IMG/VR virus record: IMGVR_UViG_3300043409_002042
Span: 26,574 to 90,573 of that record
Direction: 5' to 3' (one strand)
Length of the DNA: 64,000 bases
Origin: a virus
The position numbers were made by a program, and so were the translations under genes. The notes under the pieces were generated by a model. That model saw nothing but the letters and a program-made list of their open reading frames with translations. It ran no database searches and had not been told where the DNA came from. Within the stretch, counting starts at the first letter, position 1. The number at the start of each line of letters is the position of its first letter. Shown here piece after piece: positions 9,013 to 15,999 of the stretch.

Positions 9013-9317
9013 TTCCGCCCCCCTTCGCACCGCTTCTTGATGCTCTCAGGCACGTCCGGGTGCCAGCCGCCGATCAAAGACGAGCAGTCGAACACGGGGC
9101 GTGGCTTGGCGAAGAAAATTGCCACCACCAATGCGGCCACCAAGACGGCGCAGCAAACCAGCGCCAGCGCCCAAATCAGCAGCTTGGTCTGTCGCTGCTC
9201 CGGGTGGTCTTCGACTTGCCGCACCAGTTGCCGGTGTGCGACGCAGCCGATGGCATCGGTGCATCCGCTTGTTGAGCAGTGCTCGCCGCACCGATTGAGC
9301 TCGTTTGTGTTTTGCAT
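9009..9317 (-). CDS. Small membrane protein with Cys-rich N-terminus
   Basis: A 102-residue protein. The first 40 residues are Cys/His-rich (NRCGEHCSTSGCTDAIGCVAH) and may bind metal or form disulfides. Residues about 46-68 (LLIWALALVCCAVLVAALVV) form one strong transmembrane helix, and the remainder is a short soluble tail. AAGGAG lies just before ATG 9317. It overlaps the next small gene as ATGA. It may be a membrane-acting accessory protein; I do not assign it a holin or spanin role because there is no supporting neighbour. Confidence 0.7.
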   Translation of the reverse strand: MQNTNELNRCGEHCSTSGCTDAIGCVAHRQLVRQVEDHPEQRQTKLLIWALALVCCAVLVAALVVAIFFAKPRPVFDCSSLIGGWHPDVPESIKKRCEGGRK

Positions 9318-9337
9318 ATTTCTCCTTGGTTTGAGGG

Positions 9338-9448
9338 TTAAAAAGGTGCAGGCGGGATTTGATCGCGCAGCTTGCCCTGGTATTCGCTCTCTTGCGCTGG
9401 CGTCCAGGGCACGGGGCCACCTGGTGGGGTGAAGGGCCAGGTGGTCAT
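9338..9448 (-). CDS. 36-residue hypothetical protein
   Basis: A tiny leftward gene starting at ATG 9448, which overlaps the preceding stop as ATGA. The product begins MTTWPFTPPGGPVPWTP and continues AQESEYQGKLRDQIPP, Pro-rich and then charged. The coupled start and the clean 20-base gap to the next gene, which has its own Shine-Dalgarno, support real translation. I see no domain and the function is unknown. Confidence 0.5.
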   Translation of the reverse strand: MTTWPFTPPGGPVPWTPAQESEYQGKLRDQIPPAPF

Positions 9449-9786
9449 GGCTTCTTGCTGTTCTCTTCGAGCATGATTCTTTTTACGTGCTGGTTTGCAG
9501 CTTCGTTGTAAACCGCGCCATTTCTTGCAATTAAGCCGTCCCAGACGTAAAACTGTTTTTCACCAATGCCTGGATATTCAAACGTTTTTAGGATGTACCT
9601 TTGCGTTGGATGTGCTGGCCTGGTTTTGCGATTTACATCGAACGATTTTCCAAAAACATCGGTGCTCTCGTATTTTGTGAAAAAATCCAACGGAACACGA
9701 ACGATCAGCTCGATTTCTCGCCCCTGTAGGTCAATTGTTTGGCCGTTGGACTCCCCTCCAATAATGTGGATGGTGTCGTTTTTCAC
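9445..9786 (-). CDS. Conserved hypothetical protein
   Basis: A 113-residue soluble protein with alternating strand-like and loop segments (IELIVRVPLDFFTKYESTD, RYILKTFEYPGIGEKQFYVW) and a charged C-terminus. The start is GTG 9786, chosen because it overlaps the previous stop as GTGA; a longer frame from 9825 would lie wholly within the upstream gene. Its stop overlaps the 36-residue gene. I recognise no family. It belongs to the leftward early operon. Confidence 0.65.
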   Translation of the reverse strand: MKNDTIHIIGGESNGQTIDLQGREIELIVRVPLDFFTKYESTDVFGKSFDVNRKTRPAHPTQRYILKTFEYPGIGEKQFYVWDGLIARNGAVYNEAANQHVKRIMLEENSKKP

Positions 9787-10271
9787 GCCGACACCCACTC
9801 GCTCTTGTGCACCGTTTCGGTCCACTCCAGATTAACTTGGACGTGGTGTCCGCACCACAGGAACTCCCGCATCTCTGGCGTGCGGCGACGGTGGAGGTGT
9901 TTGGCGGGAGTGACCTTCCACCGGGTTTCGTCACCGATGAAGTGCATGGTGTGGTCGGGGTCTATGGCGCAGCGGCCGTCGCGGATGTAGCGGGGCCAGA
10001 AGGTGGGGTCTATTTCGTTTGGTGAATTAAGCGCCCATGTTTTTGCCCTTGCGCCGTGTCCAAGCACTTCCCTTAAATGGGATCCTGAAATCCAGCGGCC
10101 ATCGTGCAAAATTCCGATGTATAAGTGCTTCTGGAATTCGCCTGATGGTTTTGTTGCCACAATCTGATGCGCTGTGGTCTTCCAATTTCTGCGGATCCAC
10201 GCATGCAGGTTCGGGCTGTACTTTGGCCCCAGCCTGGGGTCGATCAATGGTAGGAGTTCGCGGGCGATCAT
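9783..10271 (-). CDS. Conserved hypothetical protein, possibly nucleic-acid binding
   Basis: A 162-residue, Trp-, His- and Arg-rich protein (LHAWIRRNWKTTAHQIV, ILHDGRWISGSHLREVLGH, HLHRRRTPEMREFLWCGHHV). The composition and basic charge are compatible with nucleic-acid binding, but no named domain is seen. ATG 10271 overlaps the previous stop as ATGA. The frame extends further upstream but that part lies over the preceding gene. Its stop forms a GTGA overlap with the next gene. Confidence 0.6.
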   Translation of the reverse strand: MIARELLPLIDPRLGPKYSPNLHAWIRRNWKTTAHQIVATKPSGEFQKHLYIGILHDGRWISGSHLREVLGHGARAKTWALNSPNEIDPTFWPRYIRDGRCAIDPDHTMHFIGDETRWKVTPAKHLHRRRTPEMREFLWCGHHVQVNLEWTETVHKSEWVSA

Positions 10272-10666
10272 GGCGCCGCTCCTGGCGTTCCGGCGAGGCC
10301 GCAGTAGCCGTAGGTTGGGGTGGTTTGCTTTGGTGCAATTACGGTATGCGCACTCGCCGATGTGTGTGTCGGCATTGATGCGGATTCGTATTTCGGCACC
10401 CACCGCCACATGGCGCACTTTTCGGCAACGCACTCAGACCCCGTGCTGATGTTGACGTCGATCTCCATCGCCATGATGGTGCCAGTTTCGGGTTTCGGCA
10501 TTTCGCCCATCTCAAAGTTCGACGGGCTTTGAACAATCGCAACTTTCACCGGTTTTAAAAACCGAGACATCGTGCGGTTGTAGGCAACTGGAACGTCTAC
10601 TTCGCCAACCTGACCAACCCTTGCCATCGGGCACCACAATTCTTTGGCTTGTTCGGGTGTGTGCAT
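10268..10666 (-). CDS. Conserved phage protein with Cys pairs
   Basis: A 132-residue protein with a layout common in Burkholderiales phages: EQAKELWCPMARV at the start, SECVAEKCAMWRW in the middle and YGYCGLAGTPG at the end. The spaced cysteines may bind zinc or an Fe-S cluster; this is inference. AAAGGAC lies upstream of ATG 10666 at good spacing, so this start is independent rather than coupled. Its stop overlaps the following start as ATGA. The function is unknown. Confidence 0.75.
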   Translation of the reverse strand: MHTPEQAKELWCPMARVGQVGEVDVPVAYNRTMSRFLKPVKVAIVQSPSNFEMGEMPKPETGTIMAMEIDVNISTGSECVAEKCAMWRWVPKYESASMPTHTSASAHTVIAPKQTTPTYGYCGLAGTPGAAP

Positions 10667-10681
10667 ATCGTCCTTTCGGTT

Positions 10682-10774
10682 TCAGGTTGTCAAAAAAGCG
10701 GCCACCAAGCCTATCGCCGCGCCTGCGCCCAAAATGAGCGCTGTGGCAATGTTCAAAATGGTGTCAGTTTTCAT
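10682..10774 (-). CDS. 30-residue single-span membrane peptide
   Basis: A short frame with a strong ribosome site (GAAGAAGGGC before ATG 10774) encodes MKTDTILNIATALILGAG followed by a second hydrophobic half ending AAFLTT. Apart from the first four residues the whole peptide is one predicted transmembrane helix. Its start lies 11 bases inside the end of the upstream gene. It could be a small membrane effector. No holin-like partner is nearby, so the role is unassigned. Confidence 0.55.
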   Translation of the reverse strand: MKTDTILNIATALILGAGAAIGLVAAFLTT

Positions 10775-11105
10775 CGCTGCCCTTCTTCGCTGGTGGTGTG
10801 AAAATCGCCCCCAGCATGCTGGAGACGTTGGTGGTGAAATCTTCTGGCAGTTCAGCGTCCATGGCCGCCATGGTTGCCATCGCCTTCGCTGAGCGCGCTT
10901 TCGCTTTTTCGACTTCGCCGTGCGCCAGCATCATCTTGGTGGCCGCCAGCACCGCTGCCGCATGCAGTTCGCGCGCTGCCTGCGCATAAAGACGCTTGCG
11001 CTGGATCATGGCTTTAAATCCACCGGCGCCGCGCTGCGCCAGTTCTTCGTTGCTCAGGCCTTCGCAGGCCGCGAGGGCAAGCTGGATTCGGTCCTGATGG
11101 CTCAT
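10764..11105 (-). CDS. Helical hypothetical protein
   Basis: A 113-residue, mostly helical Ala/Lys/Met-rich protein (RIQLALAACEGLSNEELAQR, then AARELHAAAVLAATKMM and EKAKARSAKAMATMAAM). The N-terminal half resembles a small helical bundle found in other Burkholderiales phage accessory proteins. The start ATG overlaps the upstream stop as ATGA. It contains no catalytic motif. It belongs to the leftward early operon and the function is unknown. Confidence 0.7.
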   Translation of the reverse strand: MSHQDRIQLALAACEGLSNEELAQRGAGGFKAMIQRKRLYAQAARELHAAAVLAATKMMLAHGEVEKAKARSAKAMATMAAMDAELPEDFTTNVSSMLGAIFTPPAKKGSDEN

Positions 11106-11305
11106 GCTGAAACTCCCGCAGCCGCGGCAAATTTCTCGCCGCGTTCCTGCAGGTTCTGCGCGGTCAACCCGTACAATTTTCCGCTCGGAGCCTTGCGTGC
11201 GCGCTCAGCCAGCCCCGAGAGCTGCTTGGCATTCGCTGCCTGCTGCTGGCGCACCGGCTCTGGTGTGCAGCCAAAAATGGCGGCGATTTCTTGCGCTGTT
11301 TTCAT
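11102..11305 (-). CDS. Small protein with HTH-like N-terminus
   Basis: A 67-residue protein whose start, TAQEIAAIFGCTPEPVRQQ, reads like a short helix-turn-helix (EIA ... CTPEPV), followed by a basic stretch. AAAAAGGGGA precedes ATG 11305, a strong ribosome site. A possible -10 (TACAAT on the minus strand at 11337-11342) lies just upstream in a 79-bp gap, so this may be the first gene of a separately transcribed leftward unit. A small regulator is plausible but not shown. Confidence 0.6.
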   Translation of the reverse strand: MKTAQEIAAIFGCTPEPVRQQQAANAKQLSGLAERARKAPSGKLYGLTAQNLQERGEKFAAAAGVSA

Positions 11306-11384
11306 GGCGGTTCCCCTTTTTGTTTGCGATGACTGAATTGTACTTCAAAAAATTTGTTTATAGATCGCTGCCTCAAAAATATTT

Positions 11385-12302
11385 TTATGCGTCGCCCTCA
11401 AAGTCATCACCCAGCACTGCGCGTGCGTGGGCCAACTGCCAGTCTTCTTCGGGTGGCTTGGCTGGCGTCGGTGTGGTTGATCCCAGCGGGCTGTGAACCA
11501 CGGTGATGGTCATGTGGCCGTCGGTTTCAACGGTGTTGAACCGGAAGGTTGTTCTGCGTCTCGTGGTGTCGAGGAAGTCCAAAATCTCGTCAGCCATCTC
11601 GGTGGTGGTCAGATTCACGGTCAGGCTGTCCCCTATTTTTCGAAGCTTGGTTATGTCGACGGGTGGAAGCTTCTTGTGTCCGGCCTGGGTGGACTCGATG
11701 CCGTCGCGGTAGCGAATGACGATCGCCTGGGTGCCTTTTTTGTGCACGCGCCAGACGCCCTCGCCCGTTAAATTCAGTCGTGAGGCAAGGCTTCGGAGGT
11801 AGTTCTCGCTGGTGCCCGGCTGCCCCAGCACGCCCTCGAGTTCAACGTTGATCTGTGACCCTGGGGCCATGGCGCGCATGCTGCCGGCCAGTGTCCCCGG
11901 CTCCATGGCCTCTGCTGGTGTCATTTGCTCTCGCGTGATCTCGGTGATTTGGCGCTCTTTGTTCCATGCGACCTTGTACTTGCCGATACTGGCCGCCTTG
12001 AGCTTGCTTGCCATGCTCTGCGCGTAACTGAGGCCGCTGAGGCCTTTGTCCTGCTCGATGACGTCATCAATGTCCATGTCCATCATGCGCCTCTGGAGGC
12101 TGGCGTTCTTTCCCGTGTCGTAGCGTTTGATGGTGGTGGTGTAGTCGTTGGTGGGCTCAATCAGGAAGCGCCGCCCCGCCCTGGTGAGTGGCGCGGCAAT
12201 GGCGCGCACGCCCATGAGGCTTGTTTTGTGCTCGTGGTGCGCAATCCTGACGCTCTGGCCCGGCTTGAGTGAGGTGATTATCACCTTGAGTTTGTCGCTC
12301 AT
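11385..12302 (-). CDS. Hypothetical protein next to the putative origin/regulatory region
   Basis: A 305-residue soluble protein with a basic middle (RDGIESTQAGHKKLPPVDIT) and a Pro-rich acidic end. Two segments start with similar Leu-Lys-x-G and Leu-x-x-I-G-D patterns (IITSLKPGQSVRI and ITKLRKIGDSLTV), suggesting a repeated fold. AAGAAGG precedes ATG 12302. It is the first gene leftward of the repeat-rich gap, the usual place for an origin-binding or regulatory protein. That role is inference from position only; I recognise no domain. Confidence 0.7.
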   Translation of the reverse strand: MSDKLKVIITSLKPGQSVRIAHHEHKTSLMGVRAIAAPLTRAGRRFLIEPTNDYTTTIKRYDTGKNASLQRRMMDMDIDDVIEQDKGLSGLSYAQSMASKLKAASIGKYKVAWNKERQITEITREQMTPAEAMEPGTLAGSMRAMAPGSQINVELEGVLGQPGTSENYLRSLASRLNLTGEGVWRVHKKGTQAIVIRYRDGIESTQAGHKKLPPVDITKLRKIGDSLTVNLTTTEMADEILDFLDTTRRRTTFRFNTVETDGHMTITVVHSPLGSTTPTPAKPPEEDWQLAHARAVLGDDFEGDA

Positions 12303-12339
12303 ACAATACCTTCTTTCATTTTTGGTGTAATGCCGCGAG

Positions 12340-12345
12340 ATTCTA
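12340..12345 (-). promoter_or_regulatory. -10 hexamer of the leftward operon
   Basis: On the minus strand TAGAAT stands about 38 bases before ATG 12302, preceded by a GTGA. The implied leader contains the AAGAAGG ribosome site. No convincing -35 hexamer is visible at 17 bases. The same TAGAAT hexamer is found before the leftward gene at 31293. Confidence 0.4.
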
Positions 12346-12423
12346 TCACATTGCTTCCTTTCTTTCCTTTTTTTCGCGCCTTGGCCTCAAAAAACCACGC
12401 TTGGACCGCGCTGCGGCGCGGTT

Positions 12424-12732
12424 CGGTTCCGGCGGTTTCCGGGTGGTTTCCCCCTGTTTGGTTCCGGTTTTTTCCTTATAGAAAAAAGGTTTTGTAAAAA
12501 AACGGAACCGAGAAACCTGGCGTCGACTGACGGAAACCAAAAATTCATTATTATTCAAGTTATGTAATATATTGTTTGTTTTATTGTTTTTTCAAAAAAG
12601 CTCGATTCAAATTCTCGTTTTCGGTTCCCTCGGTTTCCTTCCTCTTATCTTATCTCTTATTTCCTTTATAGAATAAGATAAATAAATGGGGAACCGAAGG
12701 GCGGAACCGGGGTGGAACTTGCAGGAACCGAG
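12424..12732. repeat. GGTTCC/GGAACC repeat cluster in an AT-rich gap (candidate origin or operators)
   Basis: Short repeats of the type CGGTTYCSG occur in one orientation at 12424-12432, 12433-12443, 12445-12451, 12460-12467, 12622-12629 and 12631-12638, and in the opposite orientation at 12503-12512, 12531-12538, 12690-12700, 12702-12710 and 12724-12732. Between the clusters lies a very AT-rich stretch (about 12541-12610). The gap (12303-12789) separates leftward and rightward genes and holds no convincing gene. Iterons beside an AT-rich unwinding element are typical of replication origins; multiple operators for a phage regulator are the alternative. Confidence 0.6.
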
Positions 12733-12753
12733 AATTTTTTACTCACTCCCCTT

Positions 12754-12769
12754 GTCGTGATGCTATGCA
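12754..12769 (+). promoter_or_regulatory. Copy of the GTCGTGA promoter-like element (weak)
   Basis: GTCGTGA at 12754-12760 is followed by TGC and TATGCA. A second -10-like hexamer, AATAAT preceded by TGC, lies at 12776-12781, 8 bases before ATG 12790. This is the only copy upstream of the packaging region and the least regular. Confidence 0.35.
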
Positions 12770-12789
12770 GCCTGCAATAATCGCCACCC

Positions 12790-13323
12790 ATGAACCACCT
12801 CGTTGCTGCTGGCGTCGTCTACAAAACATCCGACCTCCTCCCAGGTCGGCAACTGTTCGATTGCTCCCGCCTCTCCGCCACCCTGCAGGTCACCTCCTGC
12901 GCCCAAATGTGGCAACAGGCCAACGGCCGCAAAAAGCCCCCGGACTCACTCCTGCGTTGCCACGGCTGCTCAATCGGTGCCCAGCACGCCGGTGAGCCAC
13001 CCCCAGGCCAGCATTGGCTTTTCGGGTCCACCACCTGCAGCCGGTGCCATCGAACCGACCAACGCCTCATCGGCGCCGACGTCTGCGTCAGCTGCTACAA
13101 CCGCCAGCGTGAGTGGATGCTCGGCAAAAACGGCAAAGGCCAGTTCCCGAGGCAGTACCGAGGCCTGCATCGCGTCAGGCTTGCGGTCCTGGTGGGCGGC
13201 TCGGTAAAGCTGCTGGAACGCCAAGCGTCAAACTCGAATGAGGTCGTCGTCGGCCTGCTTAGGGACTCCCGGCAGGCCGTTTGTTTTGGCTTTGGGAAAG
13301 GCGGGGTTTATGGGGGTGATTGA
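12790..13323 (+). CDS. Zinc-finger-like hypothetical protein
   Basis: A 177-residue Cys-rich protein. Two CxxC pairs form one knuckle (LLRCHGCSIGAQH) and a classic four-Cys finger follows (STTCSRCHRTDQR ... DVCVSCYNRQREW) at about residues 82-107, with a basic tail. This pattern suits nucleic-acid or protein binding. No Shine-Dalgarno precedes ATG 12790, but AATAAT lies 8 bases upstream, so it may be translated from a very short leader. Several overlapping frames exist here; this one has the ordered cysteine motifs. Confidence 0.65.
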   Translation: MNHLVAAGVVYKTSDLLPGRQLFDCSRLSATLQVTSCAQMWQQANGRKKPPDSLLRCHGCSIGAQHAGEPPPGQHWLFGSTTCSRCHRTDQRLIGADVCVSCYNRQREWMLGKNGKGQFPRQYRGLHRVRLAVLVGGSVKLLERQASNSNEVVVGLLRDSRQAVCFGFGKGGVYGGD

Positions 13324-13753
13324 AAAAACCTATGGGTTGGCCGAAGCCGATAGGTTTTGCAAATCGGGCAAAAGTGGTGATGGCATAGGAAAAACCAATC
13401 AAAACCACGTGTCCGATAGTCAAAACCTAAGACGGCCGCAAAAAATGCGCGCGCCCGATCCAGACGCAGCCTGGACGCTGGAGCCCCATGTGTGCGCGTC
13501 CTGCTTTGGCCGCCTGGTTTCGCAGCCCGCCACCTCTGATGGCATCGTGCGGTACCGGTGCACCAACTGCGAGGCTGAGGCGATAGGCAAAACCTCTGCT
13601 GTGCTTTGCGCGTGTGGGTCGGAGGTGCGCCGCCATGGCCCTAGTTCTGGTGCTGCTGACCTGGGTTTGCGTTGCCGTCCCAATCCGTCGCCATCACCCG
13701 AGTTCCCGTCCGCTTTTGTGGCTGTTTACGTGCGCTGCAAAGATGACAACTGA
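13310..13753 (+). CDS. Phage protein with two zinc-binding Cys clusters
   Basis: About 147 residues. The conserved part begins at MRAPDPDAAWTLEPHVC and contains CASC, CTNC and CAC clusters (HVCASCFGRLVSQP, RYRCTNCEAEAIG, VLCACGSEVRRHGP) and ends with a CRPNPSPSPEFP segment. This layout recurs in phages of Burkholderiales and looks like a treble-clef zinc protein. ATG 13310 has AAAGG at a suitable distance and overlaps the previous gene; ATG 13445, where the conserved part starts, is the alternative. The function is unknown. Confidence 0.6.
   Translation: MGVIEKTYGLAEADRFCKSGKSGDGIGKTNQNHVSDSQNLRRPQKMRAPDPDAAWTLEPHVCASCFGRLVSQPATSDGIVRYRCTNCEAEAIGKTSAVLCACGSEVRRHGPSSGAADLGLRCRPNPSPSPEFPSAFVAVYVRCKDDN
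13325..13358 (+). repeat. Inverted repeat AAAACCTAT / ATAGGTTTT
   Basis: A perfect 9-bp inverted repeat (13325-13333 and 13350-13358) with a 16-base spacer lies just after the stop at 13323. It could be a weak hairpin terminator or an operator. It sits inside the N-terminal extension of the next gene if that gene starts at 13310, which slightly favours the start at 13445. Confidence 0.35.
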
Positions 13754-13825
13754 TTCGTAGTCACTTTGTCTGCTTAAAAAATGTGTTTATTTTCATTGGC
13801 TTACGGTGTTCGACATGGTTTTAGG

Positions 13826-13859
13826 GCGCAAACAGGGCTTGATGCCTGTGTTTTTGCGC
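13826..13859 (+). other. Stem-loop before the phosphatase gene
   Basis: GCGCAAA (13826-13832) pairs with TTTGCGC (13853-13859), and CAGG/CCTG extends the stem inside. It lies in the 155-bp gap after the zinc protein. It may terminate the upstream transcript or shape the leader of the next gene. No long T run follows the stem, so termination is uncertain. Confidence 0.35.
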
Positions 13860-13895
13860 GACTTTGCTTTGCCACATCGTTGGTTGGTTTTGCGG

Positions 13896-13901
13896 TAACA
13901 T
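13896..13901 (+). promoter_or_regulatory. -10-like hexamer 7 bases before a start codon
   Basis: TAACAT at 13896-13901 is followed by 7 bases and then ATG 13909. The spacing equals that of the late leaderless elements, but the GTCGTGA box is absent. It suggests a leaderless start for the phosphatase gene. Confidence 0.3.
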
Positions 13902-13908
13902 GGCGATC

Positions 13909-14652
13909 ATGAATTCTTCGATGCCCGTTTCTTGGCCGCTCTTGCGCCGCTTTGCTCGGAACACTAGGGGCCGTGATCTGATCGTTGGCGACATCCATGG
14001 CTGCTTCACCAAGCTGCAAGCCGCTCTGTCGGCGGTGGGTTTTGATCCGGAGGATGGCGATCGCCTGTTCTCGGTCGGCGACTTGGTGGACCGAGGCCCC
14101 GATTCTGAGGTGGCGCTGGACTGGCTTGCCTCGCCTTGGTTCTTTGCCGTTCGAGGCAATCACGAGGACATGGCGGTTCGTTGGCCGAATGGGCGCATGG
14201 ACGCGGCCAAATATGCCACGAACGGCGGAGCCTGGAACATCGGCAACCCACCGGCCCGGCGCTTGGAAATCGCCGACGCTTTCCGTTCGCTCCCCTTGGC
14301 GATTGAGATTGAAACGCCCGGTGGCCTTGTTGGCATTGTTCATGCCGACTGCCCCTTGGGGTCCTGGCCTGCTTTCAAAGCTGTTCTGGAAAATCCATCT
14401 GATTTTTCGGGGTCCCACGATGTCGTCAACTGCTGCATGTGGTCACGGGATCGGATTGCGCTTGATGACCGATCTGGTGTGTCTGGTGTCCGCGCTTTAG
14501 TGGTGGGTCACACGCCGCTTCCTGGCGTTCAAGTGTTGGGGAATGTCTTTCACATCGACACCGCCGGCTGGCATCCGTCGGGCGCGGGGTTTACGCTGCT
14601 TGACGCCGCCTCTCTGGAGTCTGTGACTGTGCGTCTGGAGGCTGCAGCGTGA
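13909..14652 (+). CDS. Serine/threonine protein phosphatase (PPP/lambda type)
   Basis: A 247-residue calcineurin-like phosphoesterase of the bacteriophage lambda phosphatase type. The metal-binding signature motifs are present in order: GDIHG (Asp28, His30), GDLVDRG (Asp58), RGNHE (Asn84, His85), then VHADCP and VVGHTP, which supply the later His ligands. It should remove phosphate from host or phage proteins in the cytoplasm. I favour ATG 13909, which lies 7 bases after a -10-like hexamer and has no Shine-Dalgarno; ATG 13900 is the alternative. The next gene overlaps as GTGA. Confidence 0.88.
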   Translation: MNSSMPVSWPLLRRFARNTRGRDLIVGDIHGCFTKLQAALSAVGFDPEDGDRLFSVGDLVDRGPDSEVALDWLASPWFFAVRGNHEDMAVRWPNGRMDAAKYATNGGAWNIGNPPARRLEIADAFRSLPLAIEIETPGGLVGIVHADCPLGSWPAFKAVLENPSDFSGSHDVVNCCMWSRDRIALDDRSGVSGVRALVVGHTPLPGVQVLGNVFHIDTAGWHPSGAGFTLLDAASLESVTVRLEAAA

Positions 14653-15011
14653 CCTTCGCACTCGCTCTTGCCCGCCACACCTGGCTGCTGATGACGCTGC
14701 GACACTCTGGTTGGGGTTTGCCTAAGTCTTGGGTTCTTTGCCTTTTGATGGTTGCTGCGTCGTGCTGGGCAAACATCGCTTTTTTCCCTAAATTTGCCGC
14801 CCTGAATCCGGAGCATGTCGTCGTTTTTTTTGCCGTGATGCTTGCGGGTTATGGGCGTAGGACAACTTTCGTTTTCTCTTTGGTTTCTTTCGTTGCTGCC
14901 TTCGTGGCTGGCTTTTTGGGCCAGGACCTTGACTTTATTGCCAATTTTTGGGGGTGGCTCGCTATGTTGGTTTTTGCCTTTCGTGTTTTGTTTAGCGAGG
15001 CCCCGTTGTGA
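14649..15011 (+). CDS. Integral membrane protein, about four helices
   Basis: A 120-residue hydrophobic protein with likely membrane segments at residues about 27-45 (WVLCLLMVAASCWANIAFF), 55-70, 75-92 and 98-113. The GTG start at 14649 overlaps the phosphatase stop as GTGA. Topology and partners are not evident. It heads a run of small membrane proteins between 14.6 and 15.9 kb. A lysis-related or superinfection-exclusion role is possible, but nothing in the sequence identifies it. Confidence 0.65.
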   Translation: MTFALALARHTWLLMTLRHSGWGLPKSWVLCLLMVAASCWANIAFFPKFAALNPEHVVVFFAVMLAGYGRRTTFVFSLVSFVAAFVAGFLGQDLDFIANFWGWLAMLVFAFRVLFSEAPL

Positions 15012-15310
15012 CCTGCCCCACCTGCCCCCGCCCCGACCGCCCTGGCTGCTCACCCGTCCAGCTGCTTGCTGGTGGTGTGGCGTGCTCTTGGTCGGCTGAG
15101 TGGGCGGCTGAATGCCGAGACCGTCATGCCGAGGCGCTGCGCGTTCTGGCGCTGGCCGACCGTGAGGCGCGCCATGCTCGCCTTGCGTCGGTCGCTGCTG
15201 GCTACCCCGACCCTGGTGTCGGCGCCCTGGCCCGCGAGCGGCTGGAGGCTGAGGTCTTGCGCGTGTGGGAGGTTCGCCGTACCCGGCGCATGGAGGCGGC
15301 CAATGCTTGA
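15008..15310 (+). CDS. Small helical protein with CxxC start
   Basis: A 100-residue protein beginning MTCPTCPRPDRPGC, a CxxC pair, followed by CSWSAEWAAECRDRHAEAL and long charged helices ending RVWEVRRTRRMEAAN. The W-x-x-E-C-x-x-R pattern resembles small phage proteins that often accompany replication or packaging genes. It starts with GTG in a GTGA overlap and its 3' end overlaps the next gene by 8 bases. The function is unknown. Confidence 0.6.
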   Translation: MTCPTCPRPDRPGCSPVQLLAGGVACSWSAEWAAECRDRHAEALRVLALADREARHARLASVAAGYPDPGVGALARERLEAEVLRVWEVRRTRRMEAANA

Positions 15311-15542
15311 CGCCTTGCTGTTTTTCCTTGCGGTGGCCTATTTGGTGGTTGGGTTTGGTCTGGCCTCGTTTGGTACGGTTGCCTTTTGTCGGTCCAGTAA
15401 ATTTTACGGGTTCTTCGCTCGGGAGGTGCTGGCTGTTGGTGTCTTGGCTGCCGTTATACTGACCACTCTGGTGCTGGTTCTTGGCTTCGTGAGGCTGGCC
15501 TTGTTCTGGCCGCTTGATGTTGCCTGGGGGCTTCGTCGATGA
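15303..15542 (+). CDS. Small membrane protein, two helices
   Basis: A 79-residue protein with two transmembrane segments (LDALLFFLAVAYLVVGFGL and VLAVGVLAAVILTTLVLVLG). I chose ATG 15303 because the frame upstream of it lies entirely over the preceding gene. Its stop overlaps the next start as ATGA. It is one of a coupled set of small membrane proteins ahead of a strong terminator. It has the size of a holin, but no endolysin is nearby, so I leave it unassigned. Confidence 0.6.
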   Translation: MLDALLFFLAVAYLVVGFGLASFGTVAFCRSSKFYGFFAREVLAVGVLAAVILTTLVLVLGFVRLALFWPLDVAWGLRR

Positions 15543-15895
15543 CCTCCTGCGTTTTCCCGGCTTTCCCCGTGCCGCTGCAGCTGCCCGGCGGCTATGGTTT
15601 GCGGTGCGAGGGGGTCGCCGCCATGGTTTTGATCGCTGGGTTGTATGCTGTGACGCTGTGGCTGGCGCTGCTGGCCTACTGCGTGATTTTGGGGGCTTCG
15701 GTGCTGCCGGTGCTGCTGCTGGCGCCCGTTTTGATTTCCGGCTTCGTGGCGTTGCTGCTGGGGCTGGACCTGCTTGTTTCCCTGCTTGGCGGCCTGCTTG
15801 GTCGGGCTGCTCGGTGGGTGTGGCGCTCCCTTGCAACCGTCCGATTGTGGCGCTGGGTGCGGCCTGGGGCTGGCCCTGAAAATCGGCCCCTGTAA
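15539..15895 (+). CDS. Membrane protein with hydrophobic core
   Basis: A 118-residue protein. Residues about 28-85 are strongly hydrophobic (AMVLIAGLYAVTLWLALLAY, then VLPVLLLAPVLISGFVALLL), enough for two or three helices, and the end is basic (WVWRSLATVRLWRWVRP). ATG 15539 overlaps the previous stop. It is the last gene before the terminator at 15918. The function is unknown. Confidence 0.6.
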   Translation: MTSCVFPAFPVPLQLPGGYGLRCEGVAAMVLIAGLYAVTLWLALLAYCVILGASVLPVLLLAPVLISGFVALLLGLDLLVSLLGGLLGRAARWVWRSLATVRLWRWVRPGAGPENRPL

Positions 15896-15917
15896 CCCTG
15901 ACGCTGCGTGCGTCCTG

Positions 15918-15954
15918 AACCCCGGCCTCGCCACAGGTCGGGGTTTTGTTTTTG
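15918..15954 (+). terminator. Rho-independent terminator
   Basis: An 11-bp stem (15918-15928 with 15935-15945, one G-T wobble) with a 6-base loop is followed by a T-rich run. It ends the 12.8-15.9 kb gene set. A copy of the late promoter-like element starts 23 bases after it. Confidence 0.85.
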
Positions 15955-15976
15955 TGCTGCCCGGGGTCGCTTATTG

Positions 15977-15992
15977 GTCGTGATGGCATGCT
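15977..15992 (+). promoter_or_regulatory. GTCGTGA late promoter-like element, leaderless start
   Basis: GTCGTGA at 15977-15983, then TGG (an extended -10 TGN) and the hexamer CATGCT at 15987-15992. Seven bases later comes ATG 16000 of the small terminase gene, so transcription starting 7 bases after the hexamer would give a leaderless mRNA. No Shine-Dalgarno is present. Confidence 0.6.
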
Positions 15993-15999
15993 TCGCGCC

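Noticed and set aside
12346-12558. 70-residue leftward open frame in the repeat region
   Set aside because: It consists of translated GGTTCC repeats and A/T runs, is extremely basic, has no ribosome site and would cover the candidate origin.
15303-15542. Holin call for the small membrane proteins at 14.6-15.9 kb
   Set aside because: Size and helices fit, but no endolysin or spanin gene is nearby, so the lysis role is unsupported.
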